Shown: positions 1-8,235 of the stretch, in pieces | Layout of the letters: each line of letters begins with the position of its first letter | Numbering within the stretch: the stretch's first letter is position 1 | NCBI RefSeq assembly: GCF_000472525.1 | Contig: NZ_KI421431.1 | Coordinates: 8,987-72,986, forward strand | Length of the DNA: 64,000 bases | Direction of reading: 5' to 3' | Origin: Paraburkholderia dilworthii | GTDB lineage: Bacteria; Pseudomonadota; Gammaproteobacteria; Burkholderiales; Burkholderiaceae | Notes under the pieces: model-generated | What the model saw: only the letters and a program-made list of their open reading frames with translations | Databases searched by the model: none | Told to the model about the DNA's origin: nothing | Position numbers and translations under genes: made by a program

Positions 1-1
1 G

Positions 2-78
2 TGGTGCGGCTGGCAGGATTCGAACCCACGACCCCTTGGTTCGTAGCCAAGTACTCTATCCAACTGAGCTACAGCCGC
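2..78 (-). tRNA. tRNA-Arg (anticodon ACG)
   Basis: Read on the minus strand, this 77-nt sequence folds as a complete cloverleaf. The acceptor stem GCGGCTG pairs with CAGCCGC, followed by discriminator A and an encoded CCA. The D-arm has TAGCTCAGTTGG, the T-loop GGTTCGAATCC, and the anticodon loop CTACGAA gives ACG, which decodes CGU/CGC/CGA after A-to-I editing. It lies near the window edge, so its upstream promoter side is the greB intergenic region. Confidence 0.97.
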
Positions 79-198
79 ACGCAGAAACGAGATTATAGCA
101 AAGGTTTCAAAAAAGGGAAGCGTGTAACTGCGATTTGTCCCGTTGGCATGATCGTGTACCCTAGTGAGGCAGTCTTTTGCTGCAGCTTATGGATCATC

Positions 199-768
199 AT
201 GAACAAGGCCTTTGTCAAAGAGTCGAGTGAAGAGAACGATGACGATCTCGACGTCGCCCAGCCGGACATTCCCGCGGGTACAAAAAACTACATTACGCCT
301 GCCGGCTACCGCCGCATGCGCGACGAACTATTGCATCTCATCGATGTGGAGCGGCCTGAGGTCGTCAAGCTCGTGTCGTGGGCCGCGTCTAATGGCGACC
401 GCTCCGAGAATGGCGATTACATCTACGGCAAACGCCGCCTGCGCGAGATAGACCGGCGCATCCGCTTTCTGACTAAGCGTCTGGATCTCGCGGAGATTGT
501 CGACAGCAGCAAGCAGGAGAACGTCGATCAGGTCTTTTTCGGAGCGACCGTCGAATATGCGACCGAAGACGGCGAGGAACACAGCGTGACGATTGTCGGT
601 ATCGACGAGGTCGATCTGGATATCGGACGCGTGAGTTGGATCTCGCCGATCGCGCGGGCGCTGCTGAAGGCGAAGGTCGGCGACACGGTGACGTTGTACA
701 CGCCGGCCGGTCCGCAGCCGATCGACATACTCGACGTCAAATATCCGCCGCCCGATAGCGGCGGCTAG
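199..768 (+). CDS. greB: Transcription elongation factor GreB
   Basis: GreB binds the RNA polymerase secondary channel and stimulates cleavage of backtracked transcripts. The 189-aa product has the Gre N-terminal coiled coil (residues about 30-105), including the GreB-type signature NGDRSENGDYIYGKRR with the acidic tip residues, and a C-terminal FKBP-like domain ending near GDTVTLYTPAGPQPIDI. GreB rather than GreA is favoured by the YIYGKR segment and the length. I chose the ATG at 199 because homology begins shortly after it; the reading frame stays open upstream through the tRNA. An acidic stretch (SSEENDDDLD) precedes the Gre domain. It converges on the porin gene. Confidence 0.93.
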   Translation: MNKAFVKESSEENDDDLDVAQPDIPAGTKNYITPAGYRRMRDELLHLIDVERPEVVKLVSWAASNGDRSENGDYIYGKRRLREIDRRIRFLTKRLDLAEIVDSSKQENVDQVFFGATVEYATEDGEEHSVTIVGIDEVDLDIGRVSWISPIARALLKAKVGDTVTLYTPAGPQPIDILDVKYPPPDSGG

Positions 769-816
769 TCTCCTGTCACATCGAAGCTGACCTGCATAAA
801 CTGTTGTCGACGGACA

Positions 817-844
817 ATAAAAAAGGCGCCGCGAACGGCGCCTT
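817..844 (-). terminator. Rho-independent terminator of the porin gene
   Basis: On the minus strand GGCGCC, loop GTTCGC, GGCGCC is followed by TTTTTTATT, 27 bases past the porin stop. The plus-strand side has only two T residues, so it mainly serves the porin transcript. Confidence 0.8.
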
Positions 845-870
845 CGATGTTGCGAGTACTGCCCGCCGCT

Positions 871-2016
871 TTAGAAGCGGTGACGCAGACCTGCCGTCAC
901 AGCAACCTGCTTGTTGTTGCTCGAAGCAGCCAGACCGTTGATGTCTGCACCAACGATAGCGCCCTCGTTGACTTGCTGGTATTCGCCTTGCAGATAGACG
1001 TCCGTGCGCTTGGACAATGCGTACGCCGTTTGCAGATTGAACTGGTTCCAGTGCGGACGTGTGCCGGCCAGGCTTGCACGCGTGTACGTGTACGAACCGG
1101 CGATGCTCACAGCCGGCGTCAGAGCGTAGCGAGCGTTTGCTTCGAAGTTCTGGAAGTGCGCGCTGTTGCTCGGGAAGCCGATGCCGCCGGTTTGACCCGA
1201 TGCACCTGCGCCGATGCCGGCGAGGCCCGACAGGTTGGTCTGCGAATAGACGAGGCCGACGGTTGCCGGACCGAACGCATAGTTGGCGCCTGCGCCCCAC
1301 GTCTGCTGACGGCCAGCGAAGAACGTATTGTCGCTCGACACGGCACCACCCGAGTTGAACGCCGCAGCCGCGCCGGTCGCGCCGTTGCTGTTCAGTTGCA
1401 GGTACGCTGCGCCGACGTTCAGGCCGCCCCAGTTGTACGACGCGCCCGCGCTATAGGCGCGGTTGTTGGCGAAGCCATCAGCCTGGTTCGAGAAGCCGTA
1501 CATGCCGCCGAACTTGAAGCCGCCATAGTTTGCGCTCGTGTATTTCACCGAGTTGTTGACGCGGAACGAGTTGTTCAGGTTGTCGTTGTCAAACGGGTGG
1601 GCGAACTGCGTGCCGCCGTATTGCGTGCCGGTCAGCGCCAGCGGGCCGACGAAATCGACCATGCTGTCATATTGGCGACCGAGCGTCACCGCGCCGAACT
1701 GGGTGCTCGACAGGCCGACGAATGCCTGGCGGCCAAATTCGCGACCGCCTTGCTTCAGCGAGCCGTCATTGATGCCAAAGCCGTTTTCCAACGTGAAGAT
1801 AGCCTTCAGGCCGCCGCCCAGGTCCTCAGCCCCGCGCAAACCCCAGCGGCTGCCGTTCACCGAGCCGCTCGTTTGTTGCCAGTTGCTGTGGCCGTGCTGA
1901 TTGTTGGTGTAGGTGATGCCGGCGTCAATCAAGCCGTACAGCGTGACGCTGCTTTGCGCGTGCGCCGCAGTTGCAAAAACGCCCGTGAGGGCCGCGACCA
2001 TGAGAGTCTTTTTCAT
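871..2016 (-). CDS. Gram-negative porin (OmpC-like trimeric porin)
   Basis: A 381-aa outer-membrane general diffusion porin of the Burkholderiales Porin_4/OmpC-like family. A classical signal peptide (MKKTLMVAALTGVFATAAHA, cleaved before QSSVTLYG) leads into the typical first strand SSVTLYGLIDAGITY, then repeated amphipathic strands, PFDNDNLN-type loops and a C-terminal strand ending in Phe (GLRHRF), the signal for outer-membrane assembly. The start at 2016 has a GGAG-type ribosome site nine bases upstream, and the longer frame to 2100 lacks signal-peptide character. Transcribed alone, with its own terminator. Substrate specificity cannot be read from the sequence. Confidence 0.95.
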   Translation of the reverse strand: MKKTLMVAALTGVFATAAHAQSSVTLYGLIDAGITYTNNQHGHSNWQQTSGSVNGSRWGLRGAEDLGGGLKAIFTLENGFGINDGSLKQGGREFGRQAFVGLSSTQFGAVTLGRQYDSMVDFVGPLALTGTQYGGTQFAHPFDNDNLNNSFRVNNSVKYTSANYGGFKFGGMYGFSNQADGFANNRAYSAGASYNWGGLNVGAAYLQLNSNGATGAAAAFNSGGAVSSDNTFFAGRQQTWGAGANYAFGPATVGLVYSQTNLSGLAGIGAGASGQTGGIGFPSNSAHFQNFEANARYALTPAVSIAGSYTYTRASLAGTRPHWNQFNLQTAYALSKRTDVYLQGEYQQVNEGAIVGADINGLAASSNNKQVAVTAGLRHRF

Positions 2017-2422
2017 CTTGTTACTCCGAGAGCAAGAGTGGGCAGTGAATCGTGCTTCGGGAACCTTCGAACGGGCGCTGCGAGAGGCGTATCCGTGCAA
2101 AGTGCGCCTTAACGGCGGGGCGCTGGTTTCCGGTTACGCAAAGTGTAGAGAGAGCCTCTGACGAATGGACGTTTCGATTCCTGCAATAAAGTATTACGCG
2201 ATCGGAAACGATATGCGAATCCGCTAGAAGCCCCGCTAGACGGGGCTCTACAGTGTGCGAGGAAGTTATCCGAGAAACGCGCGCACAATTGCGTTGCTAA
2301 AGTGCGACGCTAATTCGATGCAGAAAAACAACAGCCGCCAATTGCCCAATCATTGTTGTGATTCGAGCAACAGACGATTGCTATTTGTGTGAATAATCGA
2401 ATGAGGGATTAAACGCTATACT

Positions 2423-2512
2423 GAAAGTTCTGCTTTCCGAAGCGGACTTTTTCGTTGACGAAAAAGATCTCCAAACCTTTGTCGGCGCGACTTCCCAGTC
2501 GCGCTTTTTTTT
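2423..2512 (+). ncRNA. Candidate small RNA with three hairpins
   Basis: A -10-like TATACT at 2417-2422 is followed by three consecutive hairpins: AAAGTTCTGCTT/AAGCGGACTTT (2424-2450, two mismatches, TCCG loop), CTTTTTCG/CGAAAAAG (about 2447-2466, TTGA loop), and a terminator GCGCGACT/AGTCGCGC with eight T residues. There is no plus-strand protein gene for over 1.6 kb upstream (the nearest is greB), so this terminator needs a short local transcript. No ORF of note lies inside. The -35 region is weak and the exact 5' end is unknown. I do not recognise the family. Confidence 0.4.
2485..2512 (+). terminator. Strong Rho-independent terminator, plus strand
   Basis: An 8-bp perfect stem GCGCGACT/AGTCGCGC with TCCC loop is followed by TTTTTTTT. 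The minus-strand side lacks a T-run, so it acts only on plus-strand transcripts. Confidence 0.8.
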
Positions 2513-2553
2513 CGTCTCATCGGCGCGTCGATGTGGCGGCGTGTGATTGGTAA

Positions 2554-2817
2554 TCAGTGCGCAGATGCGGCGTGATCGGCGTTCCACCACTCGGTGGCCG
2601 TCGTGGCGCTCCAGTCTTCCATTACGTAGCGGCGCGCGTCCATTGGCGAGGACAGTAAATTCTGCCAGTGGTCACCGTGCCACATGGGGTCCACTTCCAA
2701 GGCTGACGGCGTGCCCCGGTCCGATTCGCCGCGCGACGCGTCCTGCGCTTGCGCCTGCGACAGCAAGCCACGGGGAATGAGCTTCGAAAGGAGGCGGCGG
2801 ATTTCAAATAGCTGCAT
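2554..2817 (-). CDS. Hypothetical small protein, 87 aa
   Basis: I do not recognise a family. The start at 2817 is supported by a strong ribosome site (AAGGAG, seven bases upstream), which is why I prefer it to the in-frame ATG at 2871. The N-terminus (MQLFEIRRLLSKLIPRGLLS) looks like a short amphipathic helix. The C-terminal half is rich in Trp and His (DPMWHGDHWQNLL, DWSATTATEWW). No signal peptide or membrane segment is evident. It stands alone between the candidate small RNA and a gene-poor stretch. The good translation signal and unusual composition suggest a real, lineage-restricted gene. Confidence 0.6.
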   Translation of the reverse strand: MQLFEIRRLLSKLIPRGLLSQAQAQDASRGESDRGTPSALEVDPMWHGDHWQNLLSSPMDARRYVMEDWSATTATEWWNADHAASAH

Positions 2818-3695
2818 GGCAATCTCCTTATGCATTACTGCAGGTACTGACTTTATGATGAGGTTCGGCACCTTCCGCGAATACCCGGAGAAACACTTAC
2901 CAAAGTCACAAATTGTTACTTTCCGCCTTATGCCGGCAAATATTTCCTTTCGGGTAGTTTGAAGTAGTCTTGGACCGTGTGCATGTATCTAATGATCTAC
3001 GTGTACGTCATCGAATCATTGCTGCCCTCGGACGCAGTGCTTAAGCGACTAATAACCTCGGCAATAGCTTTCAGTTCCGATCACGGCAAAGCCGAATTCG
3101 GAACCGCCTCTAAATGTGCAATGCATCTAGAATATTCTCGATAAGTGAACGGCAATCCATTGAGGCGTTAGGGCATTGCCCAATTGATGATTCGTAAAGA
3201 AACACGAACTGAAACTAGGTATTACCAGATAGTTTAACGACGGAAGGGGTTGGCTTCACTACATAGGATACGGGTAGTGACCGTCTCTTTGGATACTTCT
3301 TGGACATCTGCATTGAAGCGTTCAGATCGCTGAACGAGAATTACCACGTATGCTCGACGTCAAGGCGGGTCCGGAAAGGCAAGCCGTAGCGAATGTCCGG
3401 CCGTTCTGCCCCACAACGCCGCGGCTTGGCGTCATGCCGACATGAATTCGTAACAAGCCCTCGCCTGAAATCCGTAGGTTTTTTCCCCGGAATGGTTCGA
3501 TCTGAAGAAGTATTGAATTCGGTGTCAAGGCTGTAAATGGAAGAATCTGGAATCGATGTCGCTAGCCAAAGGCTGCGACCCAAGAAAAGAGCTGTCGAAG
3601 GGTAGGGCGGATACGATCGGCGCCGTACTCCCAAAGTCAACGGCCGCTAACTAGTGCATACTTGCCGCAAAGTCACGCGTCCAAGCATCCCTTTC
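2818..3695. other. Gene-poor, A+T-richer stretch
   Basis: No ORF here has both a plausible start signal and protein-like composition; the minus-strand frames at 3322-3528 and 3341-3640 have neither. A perfect hairpin CGTTCAG-ATCG-CTGAACG lies at 3319-3336 without a T-run. Base composition is less G+C-rich than the neighbouring genes, compatible with decayed acquired DNA, but no integrase, IS end or direct repeat was seen. Confidence 0.5.
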
Positions 3696-4853
3696 ATGTC
3701 TGAACAGTTTTTGGCAGAACCGGCCCTTAAAGAGCCAATCGTCTTCGTCGATCTCGAAACCACTGGCGGCTCGACGAACGAGCATCGCATCACCGAGGTG
3801 GGCGTCGTCGAAGTGGGGCCGACGGGCGTCACGCGCTGGAGCAGCCTCGTCGACCCACAGCAGCCGATCCCGTCGTTCATCCAGCAACTTACCGGCATCA
3901 CCAACGCGATGGTGCGAGGGGCACCGACATTCGACGCCATTGCGCCCGAACTGTTCGCGCGGCTCAAGGGCAAACTGTTCGTCGCGCATAACGCCAGCTT
4001 CGACCGGGGTTTTCTGCGCGGCGAATTCCGCCGCGCCGGTCTTTCATTCGACCCGGACGTACTGTGTACGGTGCGCCTATCGCGCGCGCTGTTCCCGGCT
4101 GAAAAGCGCCACGGGCTCGATGCACTGGTTGAGCGTCACTCGCTCGTGCCATCCGATCGCCATCGCGCGCTTGCCGACGCCGATCTGATCTGGCAGTTCT
4201 GGCAGCGTCTGCATGGTCTCGTGCCGCTGGACATGTTGCGCACGCAGATCGAGCGCACCACGCGGCGCTATCGGCTTGCCGGCGATATTACCGAAGACCT
4301 GCTCGAGACCGCGCCTGCGGGATGCGGCGTCTACGCATTCTATGGAGACGACGATTTGCCGCTGTACGTCGGGCGGAGCGTGCGTGTCCGTCAGCGGCTT
4401 CGCGCGCATCTGACAGGCGAGCGGCGTTCGTCAAAGGATATACGGCTCGCGCAGCAGGTGAGGCGCGTCGAGTGGCGCGCGACCGGCGGCGAACTGGGCG
4501 CGATGCTGGCGGAGGCGCAGTGGATTGCGACGCTGCGGCCTGGGCACAACCGCGTGCCGCGCGTCGCGAAAAGCGATCCTGCCGGCGCGCCCTGGCCGTT
4601 TCAGGGGCCGGTCGTTTTCGAGGAGCGTGAAGAGGCGTCGCAGGCGCGCGCTTTTCATGTCGTCGACCAGTGGTGCTACATCGGCCATGCGCCGTCGCTC
4701 GCGCAGGCAACGGAGCTACACGCTTCGCGTGTGACCGGCGGATTTGAGCCGTCGACGTACAAAATTCTGCAAAGCCACCTCGCACGCGGTTTGCAGATGA
4801 TGCCGCTGAGCGTGTCGGCGTGCACCGTGCCTGTCGCAGTAGGCCTCGTTTGA
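3696..4853 (+). CDS. DnaQ-like 3'-5' exonuclease fused to a GIY-YIG nuclease domain
   Basis: A 385-aa two-domain nuclease. Residues about 14-175 form a DEDDh exonuclease of the Pol III epsilon family: D19 and E21 in VFVDLETTG, D103 in HNASFDRGF, H156 and D161 in HRALADADL. Residues about 205-290 form a UvrC/Cho-type GIY-YIG domain (GVY at 211-213, YVG at 224-226, Arg 230). The C-terminal 90 residues match nothing I know. Such fusions are known in proteobacteria and are usually linked to DNA repair; they are not the replicative epsilon subunit. ATG at 3696 (MSEQF) is chosen over 3654 because homology begins soon after; no clear ribosome site is visible. Confidence 0.85.
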   Translation: MSEQFLAEPALKEPIVFVDLETTGGSTNEHRITEVGVVEVGPTGVTRWSSLVDPQQPIPSFIQQLTGITNAMVRGAPTFDAIAPELFARLKGKLFVAHNASFDRGFLRGEFRRAGLSFDPDVLCTVRLSRALFPAEKRHGLDALVERHSLVPSDRHRALADADLIWQFWQRLHGLVPLDMLRTQIERTTRRYRLAGDITEDLLETAPAGCGVYAFYGDDDLPLYVGRSVRVRQRLRAHLTGERRSSKDIRLAQQVRRVEWRATGGELGAMLAEAQWIATLRPGHNRVPRVAKSDPAGAPWPFQGPVVFEEREEASQARAFHVVDQWCYIGHAPSLAQATELHASRVTGGFEPSTYKILQSHLARGLQMMPLSVSACTVPVAVGLV

Positions 4854-4960
4854 TTGCGTTTGCTTGATCGCGCAGTCAGCGTTGCGCAGTCACGCAAATT
4901 TGCGTCGTTCCGTCGGCGCAAATGTCGTCTTCGTCACGGTGCCTTCGGTCTTATGCGCTG

Positions 4961-5557
4961 TCAGCCGGTTGCGCCGACACCGCCGCTTGCACACACGTGT
5001 CCAAGCGCGCGAGTCAATGCGTTTGACCGCGACGAGTCGTAGCGAGTCAGGGATTTCCAGTTGGCCAGCGACTGTGCGACGCGCGTCGGACAATCCGGCG
5101 CCGCGCGCAGCGGTTGCACGCGAGCAAGGCCGGCGACGAGCGATTGCGTCAGGCGATCCAGTTGGGGCCGCGTGCTGGCCGCGAGGTCGGGCGCCGGCTC
5201 CCGCGGCGGCTGCGTTGCACGCCAGCTTGCGAATAGCGCGTTCTGCACGTCTTTGCTGGCGTCGATCTGATCCTGGAAGAAGGCGCGCGCGAACGCCGGA
5301 TCGACGTTGGCTGCTGCCGCGCGTCTCTCCACGTCGGCGAGCAGCGCCTGTTCGCGTGGCGTGTCGGTGATCACTTGATGATTGGCCCACTTCCAGCGCG
5401 CCACCGGCTCCGCGAGCGCAAGTCGCTGTGATGCGAGCGCGATCAGATTAGTGAGCGCCGTATCGTCGCCGTCTGCTAGGGCGGAGACGGGCGTAAAGGC
5501 GAGGCAGGCGAAGAGCGCAAGCGCGCAGGGCGCGGCAAAGCGAAACAAACGATTCAT
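4961..5557 (-). CDS. Periplasmic chorismate mutase (AroQ gamma class)
   Basis: Converts chorismate to prephenate. The 198-aa product begins with a signal peptide (MNRLFRFAAPCALALFACLAF...ALA) and continues as an all-helical AroQ domain with the expected pattern: helix one LIALASQRLALAEPVARWKW, then TPREQALLADV, then FFQDQIDASKDVQ. The exported form corresponds to secreted chorismate mutases of the gamma subclass, whose biological role outside the cytoplasm is unclear. Cys residues near the end (CPTR, HVCAS) could form a disulfide, as in the Mycobacterium enzyme. The ATG at 5557 gives a clean signal peptide, unlike the longer frame to 5653. Single gene, converging on the nuclease gene. Confidence 0.85.
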   Translation of the reverse strand: MNRLFRFAAPCALALFACLAFTPVSALADGDDTALTNLIALASQRLALAEPVARWKWANHQVITDTPREQALLADVERRAAAANVDPAFARAFFQDQIDASKDVQNALFASWRATQPPREPAPDLAASTRPQLDRLTQSLVAGLARVQPLRAAPDCPTRVAQSLANWKSLTRYDSSRSNALTRALGHVCASGGVGATG

Positions 5558-5840
5558 GGGTGAACGACGGCCGGACGGCCGCGGAAGAAAACCAGAGAAT
5601 AGACGATGTGTCGTCGCGGACGATTTCTCGCCCGCAGGCAATCGATGTTGCAAGTGGCAGCAGACGGGCAGTTCACGAGCAACGGCGCGCTCGAACCTGA
5701 ATCTGGAGCGAGAGCAGCGACACTAGGCGGCGCTAATCCGCCTGACTGACGCAAGCGGCCAAAAGCACTTCAGAAACGGGCGAGCAGCCGCGCCTCGTGC
5801 GGTAAACACGAGGGCCGCTACCACGTCGCGCCAGTGTCTA
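5558..5840. other. Intergenic region between chorismate mutase and a 49-aa gene
   Basis: About 280 bases with no supported gene. It should contain the promoter of the chorismate mutase gene (minus strand). No terminator or repeat is recognised. Confidence 0.4.
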
Positions 5841-5990
5841 TTACTTCGCGTCGCACGACTTACGTTGTTCGTCGAAAAAGGCGCGCACGTGCTCCGGCAG
5901 TTCGGCCCCCAGAAATTCGACGCCGACAGGTTCCGGATCCGGGCTAAAGACTTTATCCGGGGTCGGAATCTTCGGTGGTTTCGCATCCAT
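5841..5990 (-). CDS. Small conserved-looking protein, 49 aa
   Basis: Reading the minus strand from ATG at 5990 gives 49 residues ending in TAA at 5841: MDAKPPKIPTPDKVF, then SPDPEPVGVEFLGAEL, then PEHVRAFFDEQRKSCDAK. The start has an excellent ribosome site (AAGGAG, seven bases upstream). The N-terminal half is Pro-rich and probably extended; the rest (about residues 24-45) should form a helix. No signal or membrane segment. I do not recognise the family, but the translation signal and non-random composition make it a likely real gene. Confidence 0.7.
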   Translation of the reverse strand: MDAKPPKIPTPDKVFSPDPEPVGVEFLGAELPEHVRAFFDEQRKSCDAK

Positions 5991-6911
5991 GGTCTATCTC
6001 CTTTACAAACCGATTATCGGCCTCGGGCCCCGTTTTGCACCAGCGTCCGATCAGCATCCCGCCTTCTTTGTTGCTTTAACGGCACAGCGCACCATTTCAG
6101 GCACGTGTTCTGATTAAATTTATAGATTCAATGCTTTCATTCTTCTGCGGTCTCGCGCACGGTTCACGTAGCGATTCTTCGGTTTATTCGCCTCGGGCCT
6201 TGCGTGGCGGGCGTTTCCCGTAAGAGTCGCACCGTTTCAAGCACTCACTCCCCTAGTCCATTCCGGGTATTCCCCGATTCAGTGGAAGTTTGTGCAATGC
6301 CGCATCGGAACCATTTTCCGATTAAAGGCGAACGTTCGTTTATTACCGAGGGACGTTTATCGGGCACAAGTCCTTTACTCAGTAAACGAACGATTCACCA
6401 CCTCGTTGACGACTTACAAAACTTTAAAACGCGACCAAGAAATGTAGTGACGTCCGCAAATTTCGTGGGCCACTTCATGCTGCCGGTATTCACATCGCGC
6501 ACTTTGCGCCAAAACATCGTCTGATTCGATGAGAAGGTCGGCCGCGCCAACATCGGCTCCTATGATCGGAACTGGTATCGGCGGTCCACGGTGCGTGAGC
6601 AACGGGCGCCGGCCGCCGACGCGCAAGATGGTTCTCACCGCCTTCAGAGAGTCGGTCATGGAAAACGCTGTTTACTGGAATGGACGCCAGGTCGGGATCG
6701 AAATATGACGGCCGCATTTCGTGGTTTCCGTCAGCGCCCCAGGAGGCAATCGCCGCCTATGGTGCCTATAGCGGCACGCAGCGCGCGGGACAGAAGCAGG
6801 CTGATGGGACACGAGCGATGCAGTCGTCGCGCGCAACCTCAGCACGATTGCGCACTTCGATAGACCACCTAACTTGCGCGGCTAGGAAGCGAGCCGAAGA
6901 GGTCGACGAAA
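5991..6911. other. Gene-poor stretch beside tRNA-Thr
   Basis: About 920 bases lacking a convincing gene, with a distinctly A+T-richer part at about 6090-6530. The plus-strand frame 6204-6524 has no ribosome site and an unlikely composition. The stretch adjoins the 3' end of tRNA-Thr, a common integration site, but I found no integrase and no repeat of the tRNA 3' end within it. Confidence 0.5.
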
Positions 6912-6947
6912 AGCAAAAAGCCCAGTCGCAAGGACTGGGCTTTTTGC
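6912..6947 (-). terminator. Terminator downstream of tRNA-Thr
   Basis: AAAAAGCCCAGTC, loop CTTGC (minus strand), GACTGGGCTTTTT: a long perfect stem with a T-run on both strands, placed about 12 bases beyond the tRNA 3' end. Confidence 0.85.
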
Positions 6948-6958
6948 TTGAATCTTGA

Positions 6959-7034
6959 TGGTGCCGGAAAGAGGAATCGAACCCCCGACCTTCGCATTAC
7001 GAATGCGCTGCTCTACCGTCTGAGCTATTCCGGC
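6959..7034 (-). tRNA. tRNA-Thr (anticodon CGT)
   Basis: A 76-nt cloverleaf on the minus strand: acceptor GCCGGAA/TTCCGGC, discriminator A, encoded CCA, D-arm TAGCTCAGACGG, T-loop GGTTCGATTCC. The anticodon loop TTCGTAA gives CGT, decoding ACG. It lies 54 bases after the fbp stop on the same strand and has its own terminator. Confidence 0.97.
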
Positions 7035-7088
7035 ATCAGGAGAAACGAGATTATAGGGACTTCTTTATTGGCTTGGCAAGTCCTCGAA

Positions 7089-8105
7089 TCACTTTTTTGT
7101 TTCGAGATGGTAGCGGGTTACGCGGTCCACTTCGTTCTTCGAGCCGAGGAACACTGCGACGCGCTCATGCAGGCTCTTCGGCTGAATGTCCAGAATCCGT
7201 TTCTCGCCGTTCGTTGCAGCGCCGCCCGCCTGTTCGACGATAAACGCCATAGGATTCGCTTCGTACATTAGCCGCAGCTTGCCAGGTTTGTCCGGCGTAC
7301 GCTTGTCGGCCGGATACATGAAGATGCCGCCGCGATTCAGAATACGGTGCACGTCCGCGACCATCGAGGCGATCCAGCGCATATTGAAGTCGCTCTGGCG
7401 CGGACCGTCTTTACCCTGCTTGAGTTCGCCGATGTACTGCTCGACCGGCGGATACCAGTGGCGCTCGTTCGACGCATTGATCGCATACTCGCGCGTTTCG
7501 ACAGGAATGCGCATATCGCTTTGCGTAAGCACCCACGAACCGAGTTCACGGTCGAGCGTGAAGCAGTTAACGCCATTGCCGGTAGTGAGCACCAGCACGG
7601 TTTGCGGCCCATACACCGCATAACCCGCGGCGACCTGTTGCGTGCCCGGTTGCAGGAACGACTGCTCGGTGGGTTGTTGGCCGTCCGGGCAGCGCAGCAC
7701 CGAAAAGATCGTGCCGATGGAAACGTTCACGTCGATGTTCGATGAACCGTCGAGCGGATCGAACACGAGCAGATACTCACCCTTCGGATAATTGGCGGGG
7801 ATAGGGAAGAACTGCTCCATTTCCTCCGATGCCATGCCTGCCAGGTTGCCGCCCCATTCGTTGGCTTCGAGCAGAATCTCATTTGACAGAATGTCGAGCT
7901 TCTTCTGCACCTCGCCTTGGACGTTCTCGCTGCCCGCCGTGCCTAGCGCGTCGCCCAACGCACCCTTGCTGACGTGATAGCTGATCGCCTTGCATGCGCG
8001 CGCGACAACTTCGATCAAAAGCCGCAGGTCGGCCGGCAGGTTATTGGTTTCCCGCTGCTGCTCGATCAGGTACTTCGTAAGAGTGGTACGACGTTGCAAG
8101 GACAT
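7089..8105 (-). CDS. fbp: Fructose-1,6-bisphosphatase class I
   Basis: Hydrolyses fructose 1,6-bisphosphate to fructose 6-phosphate in gluconeogenesis and, in autotrophs, the Calvin cycle. The 338-aa length is standard for class I. The metal and active-site motif DPLDGSSNIDVNVSIGT is intact, as are the substrate-binding SMVADVHRIL region and the C-terminal PKSLHERVAVFLGS segment. The start MSLQRRTTLTKYL at 8105 matches the family N-terminus. Upstream lies higA on the same strand (130-base gap); nothing suggests they share function. Confidence 0.95.
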   Translation of the reverse strand: MSLQRRTTLTKYLIEQQRETNNLPADLRLLIEVVARACKAISYHVSKGALGDALGTAGSENVQGEVQKKLDILSNEILLEANEWGGNLAGMASEEMEQFFPIPANYPKGEYLLVFDPLDGSSNIDVNVSIGTIFSVLRCPDGQQPTEQSFLQPGTQQVAAGYAVYGPQTVLVLTTGNGVNCFTLDRELGSWVLTQSDMRIPVETREYAINASNERHWYPPVEQYIGELKQGKDGPRQSDFNMRWIASMVADVHRILNRGGIFMYPADKRTPDKPGKLRLMYEANPMAFIVEQAGGAATNGEKRILDIQPKSLHERVAVFLGSKNEVDRVTRYHLETKK

Positions 8106-8235
8106 TGCTGTACTCCAGAGGCTTGAGGAATATCCCGATTTTAACCGCTCGGTGTGTCCGCTCCGTGCTTTTGACATCGAAGCGCACATGCAACGGCGCT
8201 CTGTCGGGCCGAGCGGCAGCGGATGACCGACACGA

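Larger units (their letters stand above)
2017..2553. other. Intergenic region upstream of the porin
   Basis: This 537-base stretch is more A+T-rich than its flanks and has no convincing protein gene. It must hold the porin promoter; TAATAC with TTCGCA 17 bases upstream (minus strand, around 2190) is one weak candidate. A perfect GC-rich hairpin (AGCCCCG/CGGGGCT) lies at about 2229-2247 without a T-run. The distal part contains the candidate small RNA described separately. Confidence 0.6.

Noticed and set aside
2..78. tRNA-Arg as an island attachment site
   Set aside because: Its 3' end faces out of the window, so nothing here can test it.
847..2112. 421-aa plus-strand frame opposite the porin
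   Set aside because: Arg/Val-rich shadow; the porin on the other strand has a signal peptide, start signal and terminator.
3319..3336. Perfect hairpin CGTTCAG-ATCG-CTGAACG as terminator
   Set aside because: No T-run on either side and no gene ending nearby.
6204..6524. 106-aa plus-strand frame in the gene-poor stretch
   Set aside because: No ribosome site, mixed composition, no recognisable features.
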